Of a DNA stretch of 64,000 bases, positions 16,748 to 25,285 are shown piece after piece; positions within the stretch are counted from its first letter, which is position 1; each line of letters begins with the position of its first letter. The stretch is from Pseudooceanicola spongiae. GTDB lineage: Bacteria; Pseudomonadota; Alphaproteobacteria; Rhodobacterales; Rhodobacteraceae. The notes beneath the pieces are model-generated. The model was not told where the DNA came from, searched no databases, and saw only the letters and a list, made by a program, of their open reading frames with translations. Location of the stretch: assembly GCF_014899185.1 (NCBI RefSeq), contig NZ_CP045201.1, positions 1,782,501 to 1,846,500 on the forward strand, read 5' to 3'. The translations under genes were made by a program, and so were the position numbers.

Positions 16748-19231
16748 GTGCGCGGCGCGCGCGTTCACAACCTCAAGGACGTCGATATTGACATACCGCG
16801 CAACGCGCTGGTCGTCTTCACTGGGATTTCGGGCTCTGGGAAATCTTCTCTGGCCTTTGGCACGCTATTCGCGGAATCCCAGCGACGGTTTCTCGAGTCC
16901 GTCTCCCCCTATGCGCGGCGGTTGATAGACCAGGTCGGCGAAGCAGACGTGGATAGCATCAGCGGGCTTCCACCGGCCGTCGCCTTGCAGCAGCAAAGGG
17001 GCACCGCATCGGCCCGGTCGTCCGTGGGCAGTGTCACGACGATCTCCAACGGTTTGAGGATGCTGTATTCCCGTGCTGGTGAATACCCAAAGGGGCAGTC
17101 GATCCTCTACGCAGATGCTTTCTCGCCCAATACGCCCGACGGTGCGTGCCCACGTTGCCACGGCATCGGCCGCGTGTTCAACGTGACGGAAGACCTGCTG
17201 GTCCCCGATCCAACCTTGACGATCCGCAACGGTGCTATTGCCGGTTGGCCCCCGGCCTGGGGCGGGCAGAACCTGCGCGATATTCTGATCTCTCTGGGGT
17301 ACGACATCGACACACCTTGGCAAGATCTGCCACGCGACACCCGCGACTGGATCCTGTTCACGGACGACACCCCCGAGGTAGCCGTCTATGCGCGGATGAC
17401 ACCGCAGGAAACGCGACGGGCGCGGGAAGAGAACCGCTCGCCCACCTACATGGGCACCTTCACCAGTGCGCGGAATTATGTGTTGAAATCCTTTGCCACG
17501 ACGCAAAGCGAGCGGACCAAAAAGCGCGTCTCTCAGTTCATGGATATTTCCGTCTGTCCGGCGTGCGACGGCAAGAAGCTGAAACCCGAGTCGCTGTCGG
17601 TCACTTTCGAGGGGCTGGATATCGGACAGATCTCACGGCTGACGCTGAGCGATCTTGCAACATTGCTAGACACCGCAGCGCACCGGGATCCGGTGGCGGA
17701 TGACATAAGCCCCGAAAAGACAATCGTTGCGCAACGGATATCCCGCGACATCATGGCCCGCGTGGCAGCTCTGACGCGCCTTGGCCTTGGCTATCTGTCG
17801 CTGGAACGGAATACTGTCAGCCTGTCGCCGGGGGAATTGCAGCGGTTGCGACTGGCCACGCAGATCCGGTCGCAACTCTTCGGTGTGGTCTATGTGCTGG
17901 ACGAGCCGTCGGCGGGGCTTCATCCCTCTGATACCCAAGCCTTGCTGGGTGCATTGGATGACCTGAAAGGCGCTGGCAACTCTCTCTTCGTGGTCGAGCA
18001 TGATGTCAATGTCATCCGGCACGCCGACTGGATCGTGGACGTCGGTCCGGACGCGGGCACCGATGGCGGCACTGTCGTCTACAGCGGCCCGTTCGATGGC
18101 CTGCGCGGGATAGAGAACTCGCACACCGCGCGGCATCTGTTTGATCACGCCCGCGCTGGCGACCGCACCCCCAGAGAGCCGAAAGGCTGGCTGCGTCTGG
18201 CAGGGGTCACCCGCAACAACCTTCACGGAGTTAATGTTGATCTACCGCTGGGGGTTTTGGCAACGGTGTCGGGCGTGTCCGGATCAGGCAAGTCCAGCCT
18301 TGTCAGCCAAGCGCTCGTTGCACTCGTCGGTGATGCCTTGGGGCAAAAGCCAGTGGCCGAGACCACTGACAACGAACCGGAACTGCTGGAGAGGGAACTG
18401 GACACCCCGATCGATGGCCACATCGTCGATGGCATGCAGCATATCCGGCGTCTGGTCGTTGTGGATCAGAAACCTATCGGCCGCACGCCGCGGTCCAATC
18501 TTGCAACCTACACCGGACTGTTCGACCATGTGCGCAAGTTGTTCGCCGCAACAGCTGAAGCGCGGGCAAGGCGCTACGACGCCGGACGTTTTTCCTTCAA
18601 CGTGGTCAAGGGCCGCTGCCCGAACTGCGAAGGCGCTGGTTTCGTCAGCGTCGAACTGCTGTTCCTTCCCAGCGTCTATGCGCCTTGTCCGGTCTGTCGC
18701 GGGCAACGCTACAACGACGAGACGCTCGACATCCGCTATAATGGAAAGACCATCGCAGAGATCCTCGATCTGACGGTGGAGCGGGCGCACGACTTCTTTG
18801 CCGACGACCCCGCAATCACTCGCGCGATCGCGGCCTTGCGTCAGGTCGGCCTTGGGTATCTGCGCCTTGGCCAACCCGCGACAGAACTGTCCGGTGGCGA
18901 GGCGCAGAGGATCAAGCTGGCAACGGAACTACAGCGCGCACAACGCAGCGACACGCTTTACGTTCTGGACGAACCCACGACCGGTCTGCATCCCGCGGAC
19001 GTAACCCTGTTGCTGGCACAGCTCGATCGGCTGGTTGACGCGGGAAATTCCGTCATCATGGTCGAACACAACATGCTTGTCGCACGGCGTAGTGACTGGG
19101 TTGTCGATATCGGCCCCGGTGCTGGCGACGAAGGCGGCAAGGTGGTGGAACAAGGGCCGCCGGCAGAGGTGGCCCGCTCCAAAAGCAGCAAAACTGCCCC
19201 CTTCCTTTTTCCAGCGACAGACCCGTCATAG
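16748..19231 (+). CDS. UvrA-like ATPase (short UvrA paralogue)
   Basis: 827-aa tandem ABC ATPase of the UvrA family, shorter than housekeeping UvrA (~940-960). First half: Walker A GISGSGKSSLAFG at residues ~26-38, zinc-type motifs CPRCHGIG and CPACDGKK, signature LSPGELQRLRLATQ, Walker B VLDEPSAGLHP. Second half: GVSGSGKSSLV, CPNCEGAG...CPVCRGQR, LSGGEAQRIKLATE, VLDEPTTGLHP. Related short UvrA2 proteins occur with resistance to DNA-binding drugs or as accessory repair factors. The listed start is a GTG at 16748 with no clear ribosome binding site. Family-like residues (ending ENCVQVRGA) continue upstream in frame to 16685 without any start codon, so the original N-terminus may have been lost. 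Confidence 0.88.
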   Translation: MRGARVHNLKDVDIDIPRNALVVFTGISGSGKSSLAFGTLFAESQRRFLESVSPYARRLIDQVGEADVDSISGLPPAVALQQQRGTASARSSVGSVTTISNGLRMLYSRAGEYPKGQSILYADAFSPNTPDGACPRCHGIGRVFNVTEDLLVPDPTLTIRNGAIAGWPPAWGGQNLRDILISLGYDIDTPWQDLPRDTRDWILFTDDTPEVAVYARMTPQETRRAREENRSPTYMGTFTSARNYVLKSFATTQSERTKKRVSQFMDISVCPACDGKKLKPESLSVTFEGLDIGQISRLTLSDLATLLDTAAHRDPVADDISPEKTIVAQRISRDIMARVAALTRLGLGYLSLERNTVSLSPGELQRLRLATQIRSQLFGVVYVLDEPSAGLHPSDTQALLGALDDLKGAGNSLFVVEHDVNVIRHADWIVDVGPDAGTDGGTVVYSGPFDGLRGIENSHTARHLFDHARAGDRTPREPKGWLRLAGVTRNNLHGVNVDLPLGVLATVSGVSGSGKSSLVSQALVALVGDALGQKPVAETTDNEPELLERELDTPIDGHIVDGMQHIRRLVVVDQKPIGRTPRSNLATYTGLFDHVRKLFAATAEARARRYDAGRFSFNVVKGRCPNCEGAGFVSVELLFLPSVYAPCPVCRGQRYNDETLDIRYNGKTIAEILDLTVERAHDFFADDPAITRAIAALRQVGLGYLRLGQPATELSGGEAQRIKLATELQRAQRSDTLYVLDEPTTGLHPADVTLLLAQLDRLVDAGNSVIMVEHNMLVARRSDWVVDIGPGAGDEGGKVVEQGPPAEVARSKSSKTAPFLFPATDPS

Positions 19232-19316
19232 AGAGGTGGTTCCGGAAATCTGAACAGCCGGGATAAGTGGATTTTTCGCGCAACAGCAGCATGATGCTGC
19301 GAGCGAGGAGCAGGCC

Positions 19317-19433
19317 ATGGCAGGACGACCACGCCGGAACCACAGCCCGGCATTCAAGGCGAAAATGGCGGTTGCCGCGATCAAGGGCGAGAAGACCGTG
19401 ATCGAGCTGGCGCAGGACTTCGACCTGCCGACA
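19317..19433 (+). mobile_element. IS3-family OrfA, N-terminal remnant
   Basis: Begins ATGGCAGGACGACCACGC with GAGGAGCAGG upstream and encodes RRNHSPAFKAKMAVAAIKGE then TVIELAQDFDLP, the helix-turn-helix of IS3 OrfA (HSPEFKAKVALEAL..ELAxxF). After ~39 codons the similarity ends abruptly. Only the 5' end of the element is left; the plus-strand 3' end of an IS3-type OrfB is at 6420-6489. Confidence 0.72.
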
Positions 19434-19675
19434 TTTCAGCGAGAACGACTTCCGTTCGCAACAAAGAGTCGCTTCACGCTGGTCGTGTCAGCGCCTCGCT
19501 ACTCCCTGCACCAGGCTTGGGCGACGCCTTTGGACTGCCTGCCGTCGACTGCAGCCAGCCCTGAGACGGTTTCGGTCCGGTATCTTCATGCTGCATGACC
19601 TGCTCCCCTTTCGCAACGGTAAAGCCAGGTGCAACGAGAGCTATGCTGCAGGCGCAAAATCAGAAGTGCAACGTC

Positions 19676-19750
19676 CCGAAAGCTGACGCTCGGCGCGTTG
19701 CAGCATCGCTGGTTGATGCTGCAGGCTGCTCGACCGGCAGAGATGCGCAG
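19676..19750 (+). repeat. Diverged island repeat, copy 2
   Basis: Partner of 16408-16482 (57 of 75 identical, same orientation). It lies downstream of the IS3 OrfA remnant, in sequence without a credible gene. Confidence 0.55.
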
Positions 19751-20070
19751 GGAGCCGCCCTTGCAAACTCAGCCTTCTGACGAGATCGAGCGACATTTCA
19801 AGCTGCGATGCCGCGTGCAGAATCTGCCTTTCGCTGCAGCTGCATCATTCAAGCACACCCAACCGTCTGCACTGGGGACAATCCGGACTTTGACCTTGAG
19901 CGAGCCAATGACTGGTTTGGCGGAGCGGCATCAAACCAATTACAAATTTAGCGTTGAAGATCGGTCGCACTGAGAGCGCTGAAATGCTCTATGCCTGACG
20001 AAGCGGCCACCCCAAAACGGATGATATTTTGCGATGAATTAGTTTATTCAATTTATTCGTAAACTGGGGT

Positions 20071-20095
20071 TGCCGCCACTCTGAAAGCGGCGGCA
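20071..20095 (-). terminator. Hairpin after amidohydrolase
   Basis: TGCCGCC (20071-20077) pairs with GGCGGCA (20089-20095), just past the amidohydrolase stop codon in the minus direction. No T-tract follows directly, so it is a probable rather than certain terminator. Confidence 0.5.
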
Positions 20096-20102
20096 GTTTC
20101 AT

Positions 20103-21608
20103 TCAATCGAACAGCGGAATATCGACTTCAGCTGTTTCAAAAAGATAATCCCGCGACGCGACGATCTTGTCGCGCAACGCTGGGATGTCCTGCCCGACCA
20201 ATATTCCTTTCCACTTTTTGATTTGCCCTGCCACCAGAACCGATTCCACGTTGGACCGGTCCATCAGAGTCACCACGGCACCGGCCGCGTTGTTCAGCGG
20301 CGCCACGTTCAGCGCATTCGCATCCAGAAGGATGATGTCGGCCTCTTTGCCTGGTGTCAGCGATCCAGTCTTGTGGTCCAGCTTCAGACCCTTTGCACCG
20401 TTGATCGTTGCAAACTTGATGACCTCGTGGGCATCAAGCAACGCAGGTGCCTCGGTCGGGCCTTGTTCCAACGCAATCTGGTTTGCCATGGCGCGTTGCA
20501 GCGTGATCGCGCCGCGCATCTGTGTAAAGAAATCCGCTGTCATCGTGCATTCCACGTCAACAGACAAGGATGGCTCCATCCCCATATCGATCGCCTTCTG
20601 GATCGGTGGCATGCCATGACGCATTTGCATCTCGATCGGGACCGACAGGGAAACATGAGCCCCAACTTCTTTTGCGCGGTCCCAAGCCTGATCTGACATT
20701 CCAGTCATGTGGATGAACAAGTGCTTATCCGTGTAATGCGGGATCAGTCGGTCCATGGTTTCCTGCATGCCCAACGATCCGACGACATGCAGACCGACCA
20801 TCAGATCAAGCTCTTTCGCCAGATTCCACAGGTTCAACGGATCGACGTCGGGCAGGTAAACCTCTCCTCCCATCAACATGCTCAGCAGCTGATCATCAGT
20901 GCCGAAATAAGCGTCACGGATCCGACGCGCATCCTGGGGATAGGCAAGATCAGGACCATAACCTTCGAAGTAGCCAAAGACACCGCGACGACCAACAGCT
21001 TTCATCCCTTCGATCACCGCATCGGAATGAGCGGGCGAATGATGGATCTGAGAGACATCAAGCACGGTCGTCACACCTGCATCCAGCTGGCTTAGGCCGC
21101 CGAAAAGCTGCGCGATATAGACATCCTCGGGACGGTAGACCTTGGAGAACTTACCAAGAATATCTTCCAGATAATTTGCCGCACCGGGGCGAGTGGGATC
21201 GGGAAACATGATCCCGTTCGGCAGATAAGACCGCAGCGCTGTTTCGAACTGGTGGTGGTGGGTGTCGACGAACCCCGGCATCACAACACGGCCTGAGGCA
21301 TCAATCTGCGCTGCGTCACCTGCGTCGATGGACGGTGCTACTTCTAGGATCTTAGTACCCTCAATCAGCACATCGCCGGTGAAGTCGCCAATCGCCGCAT
21401 CAAGGCTCAGGATATGGCCGCCCTTGATCAAGGTACGACGACCGGGGGCACCAACACCGGCCGGGGTGGTCTGCGCAGCGGCCGGGCGCGACATGAAGCC
21501 CGGCAGAAAGGCCGCAGCCGCCGCACTGGCCATCGCCGTGCGCATGAAATTCCGACGTGTCGTGCCGGGCTGCCGGTGCGGCAAACCCACGTTGCAAAGC
21601 TCACACAT
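20103..21608 (-). CDS. Tat-exported amidohydrolase
   Basis: 501-aa metal-dependent hydrolase of the amidohydrolase superfamily (cytosine deaminase/chlorohydrolase-like group). Residues ~15-48 form a twin-arginine signal (TTRRNFMRTAMASAAAAAFL, ending AAAQTT), so the enzyme should be folded in the cytoplasm and exported to the periplasm. The HxH motif is in MPGFVDTHHHQFE; later VGLHVVGSLG and LFIHMTGMSD provide further His ligands, followed by the C-terminal composite beta domain (GSLTPGKEADIILLD). Substrate unknown. The ATG at 21608 has AGAGGAAA upstream. It is divergent from a HxlR regulator, which probably controls it. Confidence 0.88.
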   Translation of the reverse strand: MCELCNVGLPHRQPGTTRRNFMRTAMASAAAAAFLPGFMSRPAAAQTTPAGVGAPGRRTLIKGGHILSLDAAIGDFTGDVLIEGTKILEVAPSIDAGDAAQIDASGRVVMPGFVDTHHHQFETALRSYLPNGIMFPDPTRPGAANYLEDILGKFSKVYRPEDVYIAQLFGGLSQLDAGVTTVLDVSQIHHSPAHSDAVIEGMKAVGRRGVFGYFEGYGPDLAYPQDARRIRDAYFGTDDQLLSMLMGGEVYLPDVDPLNLWNLAKELDLMVGLHVVGSLGMQETMDRLIPHYTDKHLFIHMTGMSDQAWDRAKEVGAHVSLSVPIEMQMRHGMPPIQKAIDMGMEPSLSVDVECTMTADFFTQMRGAITLQRAMANQIALEQGPTEAPALLDAHEVIKFATINGAKGLKLDHKTGSLTPGKEADIILLDANALNVAPLNNAAGAVVTLMDRSNVESVLVAGQIKKWKGILVGQDIPALRDKIVASRDYLFETAEVDIPLFD

Positions 21609-21621
21609 TGTGTTTTTCCTC

Positions 21622-21642
21622 TAACGAACTATTAATACGTTA
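21622..21642. promoter_or_regulatory. Candidate HxlR operator
   Basis: Interrupted dyad TAACG-N11-CGTTA in the A/T-rich 76-bp spacer between the divergent amidohydrolase and HxlR genes. Its position fits control of both promoters. This is a short repeat, so a chance occurrence is possible. Confidence 0.4.
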
Positions 21643-21684
21643 CTTACCTATCGGACGCGTAAAATCGCACAAGGAGGCACATTT

Positions 21685-22056
21685 TTGAAACTAGGGAACA
21701 TGTCTGTACCCGGGGATTGTGAGCGAATTTCTCCAATCCTGTCGCGGGTTGGCGATAAGTGGACCGTTTTGGTGATTTTGATCCTGTCGGAAGAGCCGAA
21801 GCGCTATAATCAGATCCGCCGAGAAGTCGAAAATATCTCTCAGCGAATGCTGACGGTGACGCTGCGTGGGTTAGAACGCGACGGTCTGGTGATGCGCCGC
21901 GTCTTTGCCGAAAAGAACCCGCCTTGGGTCGAATACAGCCTAACAGAGCTAGGCCACACCCTTGTCGAACCATTACTTGCGCTCTGCAAATGGGCGTCCA
22001 CCAATTATTTGCTCATAGAGGAAAACGCCCGAAATGCGGAAGCCACCTGCAATTGA
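21685..22056 (+). CDS. HxlR-family transcriptional regulator
   Basis: 123-aa MarR-like winged-helix regulator of the HxlR family. Signature segments are ISPILSRVGDKWTVLVILIL, KRYNQIRREVENISQRMLTVTL, LERDGLVMRRVFAEKNPPWVEYSLTELG. Members usually sense electrophiles, aldehydes or redox state through a Cys; one Cys is present near the N-terminus (PGDCERIS). The start is read as TTG at 21685 because AAGGAGG (21671-21677) sits 7 nt before it; the next ATG at 21700 is too far from that site. It is divergent from the Tat amidohydrolase. Confidence 0.9.
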   Translation: MKLGNMSVPGDCERISPILSRVGDKWTVLVILILSEEPKRYNQIRREVENISQRMLTVTLRGLERDGLVMRRVFAEKNPPWVEYSLTELGHTLVEPLLALCKWASTNYLLIEENARNAEATCN

Positions 22057-22598
22057 TTTAAAAGTTGCGGAAGGCGCGGTCAGGACACAGGCGCTTTCAC
22101 TGCGGTTGTGATCTCTTACGCAGGAACAGACATGCCTTTCCCCGGCAAAATCGAGCACTTCGGTATGTGACCGGACTTGCGGCTGTGCAGCACGAGGTCA
22201 TCGCCCCCCCCAAAAAAACCGCCTCGGGGGTCACCACAGCGGGTCGCAGCCAGCCCTTTCTTACCGGTCGCACGCGTCGGCTTTGCAGATGCAGCATCTG
22301 ACACGGAGGGCGGAAAACGGTCATTCGCTGCGCCTAGCACGAAGGGCAGCAGTGCGCAGAGAGCGGACAGTGCCATTGGGCGGATCAACCGAAGGCAAGA
22401 CGGCGCTCCCGGCCCAATGCCGACCATCAGCCTCGGATCGGAATGCTGCAGCGCGGCCCACCGAAGCAGCCCTTCGCCGCGCTTGCGAACCCCGGCGGGG
22501 TCGGAATTTCCGCAGTGCGGGACAAAGCTGAACTTTACTCTTTTTGCAGTAATGTCTTCTATTAGGGAGACGCAGTTTCTTGTGTATTTCTGCTTTGT
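22057..22598. other. Gene-free island stretch
   Basis: No supported gene in 542 bp. Frames of 60-200 codons exist on both strands, but none has a family motif or a plausible ribosome binding site. A 24-nt stretch at 22323-22346 resembles 23888-23911 (cgctgcgcct-gcacgaagg type), another sign that this end of the island is made of shuffled fragments. Confidence 0.45.
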
Positions 22599-23942
22599 TC
22601 AATTCAGTTGCGACAGAAATTTGTCGGCAATCTTCAAATGGCAGTCCTTGTTTTCAGGCTTCATCCGCTCTGCCGTGCGGCACATCATGGCCCAACGCGG
22701 GTTCTTTGCGAGCGCACCTGAATGCTTGAAAATGAAACGCCAATACAATCCGTCCCAGACCTCCGTCCAAGGTCCTTTGTCCCAGTGGCTCATTTTCCGG
22801 ATGTAGTTTGAGCCGGAGAAGTAAGGCTTGGTGGTGATCAACCCACCATCTGCGTGCTGGCTCATAGCGTAGACATTGGGAACCATGACCCAATCATAGC
22901 TGTCCACGAACATCTCCATGAACCAGCGATAAATGTCGTCCGGGTCGATCTCGCACATGAACATGAAGCCACCAAGCACCATCAGCCGCTCGATATGGTG
23001 GCAATAACCGGTCGCGAGCACGCGCCGGATCGTGTCGTCTAGCGGGGCAATGCCGGTTGTGCCGTCATAGAAGGTATGGGGCATAGGGCGGTGGTGGCCC
23101 CAATAGTTCGTACGGCGCATGGGGACACCAAGGTCGTCATAGGTGGCGCGCATAAATTCACGCCAACCGATGATTTGACGGAGGAAACCTTCCAGCGAAT
23201 TCAGAGGGATATCCCTGCGCTTTGCATAAGTAAGCGTGGTGTCCAGCACCTGGCTCGGGGTGAGCAGCCCGATATTCAGCACAGGGGTTAGAATGGCATG
23301 CCAGAGCCAGCTTTCATCTGCGACAATAGCATCTTCAAAGTCGCCGAACCGGTCAAGTCGCCGCTCGAGGAACTGATCGAACCAAGCGGCGGCACCCGCG
23401 TGCGAGGTCGGATAGTAGAGCTTTTCCAAACTGCCTGTCGCGTTTGGGAATTCGGCAAGAACGCTTGCTTTTGCGGCCTCATCGATGGCGTCATGGCCGG
23501 GCCAATCGATCCAGGGCAAGCTTGCCAGCAACGCCTTTGGCACCTTCTTGCGGTTGTCCTCGTCAAAGCTCCATTTCCCGCCCAGAGGTTGGTCATTCTC
23601 CATCAACACGTCCAGGCGGCGGCGCTGGCTTTTATAGAAATCTGCCATGAACCGGCGCTTACGGCCTTGCGACCATTCAAGATTGTCGGCCGGGCTGTTC
23701 AGAAAGCCGGGAGAGGGCAGGATATCAAGTTCGATGCCTGTGTCATCGGCGGCCTCACGAAGGCGACGTTCGGCAACGAAATCAACCGGGTTGGCCATGA
23801 CCACTTCTGTGATTTCTTGCCCTCTTAGGTTTTGAAAAAGCCGCAGGCACGCCCCCTTTTGCCCGTCATATGGAAAGGGCTGACACTTGTCATCCGCTGC
23901 GCCTGGCACGAAGGTTGGATTTGGGCCTGACACGTCGAACAA
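22599..23942 (-). CDS. 5'-truncated photolyase/cryptochrome-like protein (probably a pseudogene)
   Basis: Related to the FeS-BCP / (6-4) photolyase-like family (DPRP). Recognisable from VVMANPVDFV on: FLNSPADN, GGKWSFDEDNRKKVP, YYPTSHAGAAAWFDQFLERRL, LTPVLNIGLLTPSQVLD, ATGYCHHIERLMVLGGFM and DGLYWRFIFKH. The family has about 100 further N-terminal residues forming the first part of the antenna-binding alpha/beta domain; these are absent, and residues 1-48 of this frame do not match. Of the four Cys that bind the 4Fe-4S cluster in PhrB-type enzymes only the one in GYCHH is clear; where CxxC...CPFNALYW is expected the sequence reads KMSHWDKGPWTEVWDGLYW. An internal ATG at 23798 is the first in matching sequence. 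The break lies next to the right att-like repeat. Confidence 0.7.
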   Translation of the reverse strand: MFDVSGPNPTFVPGAADDKCQPFPYDGQKGACLRLFQNLRGQEITEVVMANPVDFVAERRLREAADDTGIELDILPSPGFLNSPADNLEWSQGRKRRFMADFYKSQRRRLDVLMENDQPLGGKWSFDEDNRKKVPKALLASLPWIDWPGHDAIDEAAKASVLAEFPNATGSLEKLYYPTSHAGAAAWFDQFLERRLDRFGDFEDAIVADESWLWHAILTPVLNIGLLTPSQVLDTTLTYAKRRDIPLNSLEGFLRQIIGWREFMRATYDDLGVPMRRTNYWGHHRPMPHTFYDGTTGIAPLDDTIRRVLATGYCHHIERLMVLGGFMFMCEIDPDDIYRWFMEMFVDSYDWVMVPNVYAMSQHADGGLITTKPYFSGSNYIRKMSHWDKGPWTEVWDGLYWRFIFKHSGALAKNPRWAMMCRTAERMKPENKDCHLKIADKFLSQLN

Positions 23943-24021
23943 CGCGGAAGCTGAGTAATCTTCATCTTATTCCAGTTCCTCTGCCATCCACCTTATCAGG
24001 GGATGGCAGAGGACATTACTG

Positions 24022-24257
<236 letters not shown>

Positions 24258-24419
24258 GCGCGCCCCGGCCCCTGCGGCAAAGCAAGGGGGGAAAGGCGAG
24301 CCATCGGACCATAGCCGCAAAACCGGCCTTGTAAACCCGGCCCGAGAGGGCAAATGCCCCGGACACCAAAGCGCGCAATCGCGCTTGACGCCACCGGTGT
24401 TTCCACCCAGCGTCGCGCC

Positions 24420-25166
24420 ATGTTTCCCCTGCGCGATCATAACCCCTCCGGCAGCACGCCCTTTGTCACCTACGGCCTCATTGCCCTCAATATTCTGATC
24501 TTTTTCAGCTATTCCACACGTCTGGGCGACCCGGAGGCGATCCTCAGCTTCTATGATCATTACGCCATGATTCCCGCACGCATCAGCGCGGGCGAAGGGT
24601 ACAGCACGCTGATCACCTCGATGTTCCTGCACGGCGGGCTGCTGCACCTGGCGGGAAACATGTTGTTCCTGTGGATTTTCGGTGACAATCTTGAGGATGA
24701 GATGGGCCATATCGCCTACCTCGGCTTCTACCTCGCCTGCGGCGTCGGCGCGTCTCTGGCGCAGGTGCTCTCGGCGCCGGACTCTGTGGTGCCGACAGTC
24801 GGCGCTTCGGGGGCCATTGCCGGCGTGCTGGGCGGCTACCTGCTGCTCTACCCGCGCGCCCGGGTCGATATCCTCGTGATCCTGCTGGTTTTCTTCCGCA
24901 TCTTTTCAGTTCCGGCCTGGATCATGCTGGGGCTGTGGTTCGTCCTGCAGCTGTTCAACGGCTTTGGCTCGGACCCAACGACCGGCGGCGTCGCCTACTG
25001 GGCGCACTCGGGCGGCTTCCTGCTCGGCCTTGCCCTGACACTGCCTCTGTTCCTGCGCCTCGGCGGCCCACGCTTCTGGAGCGCGCATCGCGGCAAACCG
25101 CCCCACCCCGAGGTAAAATATCAGCTCTCGCGCAGCAGCATCCCCAAAGTCCGCCGCAAACGCTGA
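24420..25166 (+). CDS. Rhomboid-family intramembrane serine protease
   Basis: 248-aa polytopic membrane protein with six to seven hydrophobic segments. The catalytic Ser is in GASGAIAGVLGGY, the catalytic His in WAHSGGFLLGL, and the oxyanion-side HGGLLHLAGNMLFLW motif is present in TM2. It would cleave membrane-anchored substrates within the bilayer. I chose the ATG at 24420 because relatives start MFPLRDHNPS; a 22-codon longer frame from 24354 has GAGAGGG upstream and cannot be excluded. It is followed by a perfect GC-rich hairpin (25201-25223). Confidence 0.9.
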   Translation: MFPLRDHNPSGSTPFVTYGLIALNILIFFSYSTRLGDPEAILSFYDHYAMIPARISAGEGYSTLITSMFLHGGLLHLAGNMLFLWIFGDNLEDEMGHIAYLGFYLACGVGASLAQVLSAPDSVVPTVGASGAIAGVLGGYLLLYPRARVDILVILLVFFRIFSVPAWIMLGLWFVLQLFNGFGSDPTTGGVAYWAHSGGFLLGLALTLPLFLRLGGPRFWSAHRGKPPHPEVKYQLSRSSIPKVRRKR

Positions 25167-25200
25167 CCCCAGCAAAAACACCCGGCCCACAAAACAAAAC

Positions 25201-25223
25201 CGGCCGCGCAAACCGCGCGGCCG
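25201..25223 (+). terminator. Hairpin after rhomboid gene
   Basis: Perfect 9-bp stem CGGCCGCGC / GCGCGGCCG with a 5-nt loop, preceded by AAAAC and followed by ACCTCTTC. It lies between the convergent rhomboid and inositol-monophosphatase genes and probably ends the rhomboid transcript. Confidence 0.7.
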
Positions 25224-25230
25224 ACCTCTT

Positions 25231-25263
25231 CATCATCTTGCCTGAAATACTTCCGCCGGAGGC
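25231..25263 (-). repeat. Dispersed intergenic repeat arm
   Basis: Single copy of the family with core GCCTCCGGCGGAAGTATTTC and end GCAAGATGATG (minus sense). It lies between convergent gene ends directly after a terminator hairpin. Related arms occur at 35222, 35578, 47314, 52835, 56208, 56259, 60208 and 60363. Confidence 0.7.
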
Positions 25264-25285
25264 ACCCCTCCAGACAAACAAAGCT

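Larger units (their letters stand above)
19434..20102. other. Gene-free island stretch
   Basis: About 670 bp between the IS3 remnant and the amidohydrolase. I see no gene: the frames lack motifs and ribosome binding sites. It holds the second copy of the diverged repeat (19676-19750), and its right end carries a hairpin (20071-20095) and an A/T-rich patch around 20030-20060. Confidence 0.5.

Noticed and set aside
22177..22806. 209-codon plus-strand frame upstream of the photolyase-like gene
   Set aside because: Runs into the 3' end of the opposite gene, has low-complexity Ser/Arg/Pro composition and no motif.
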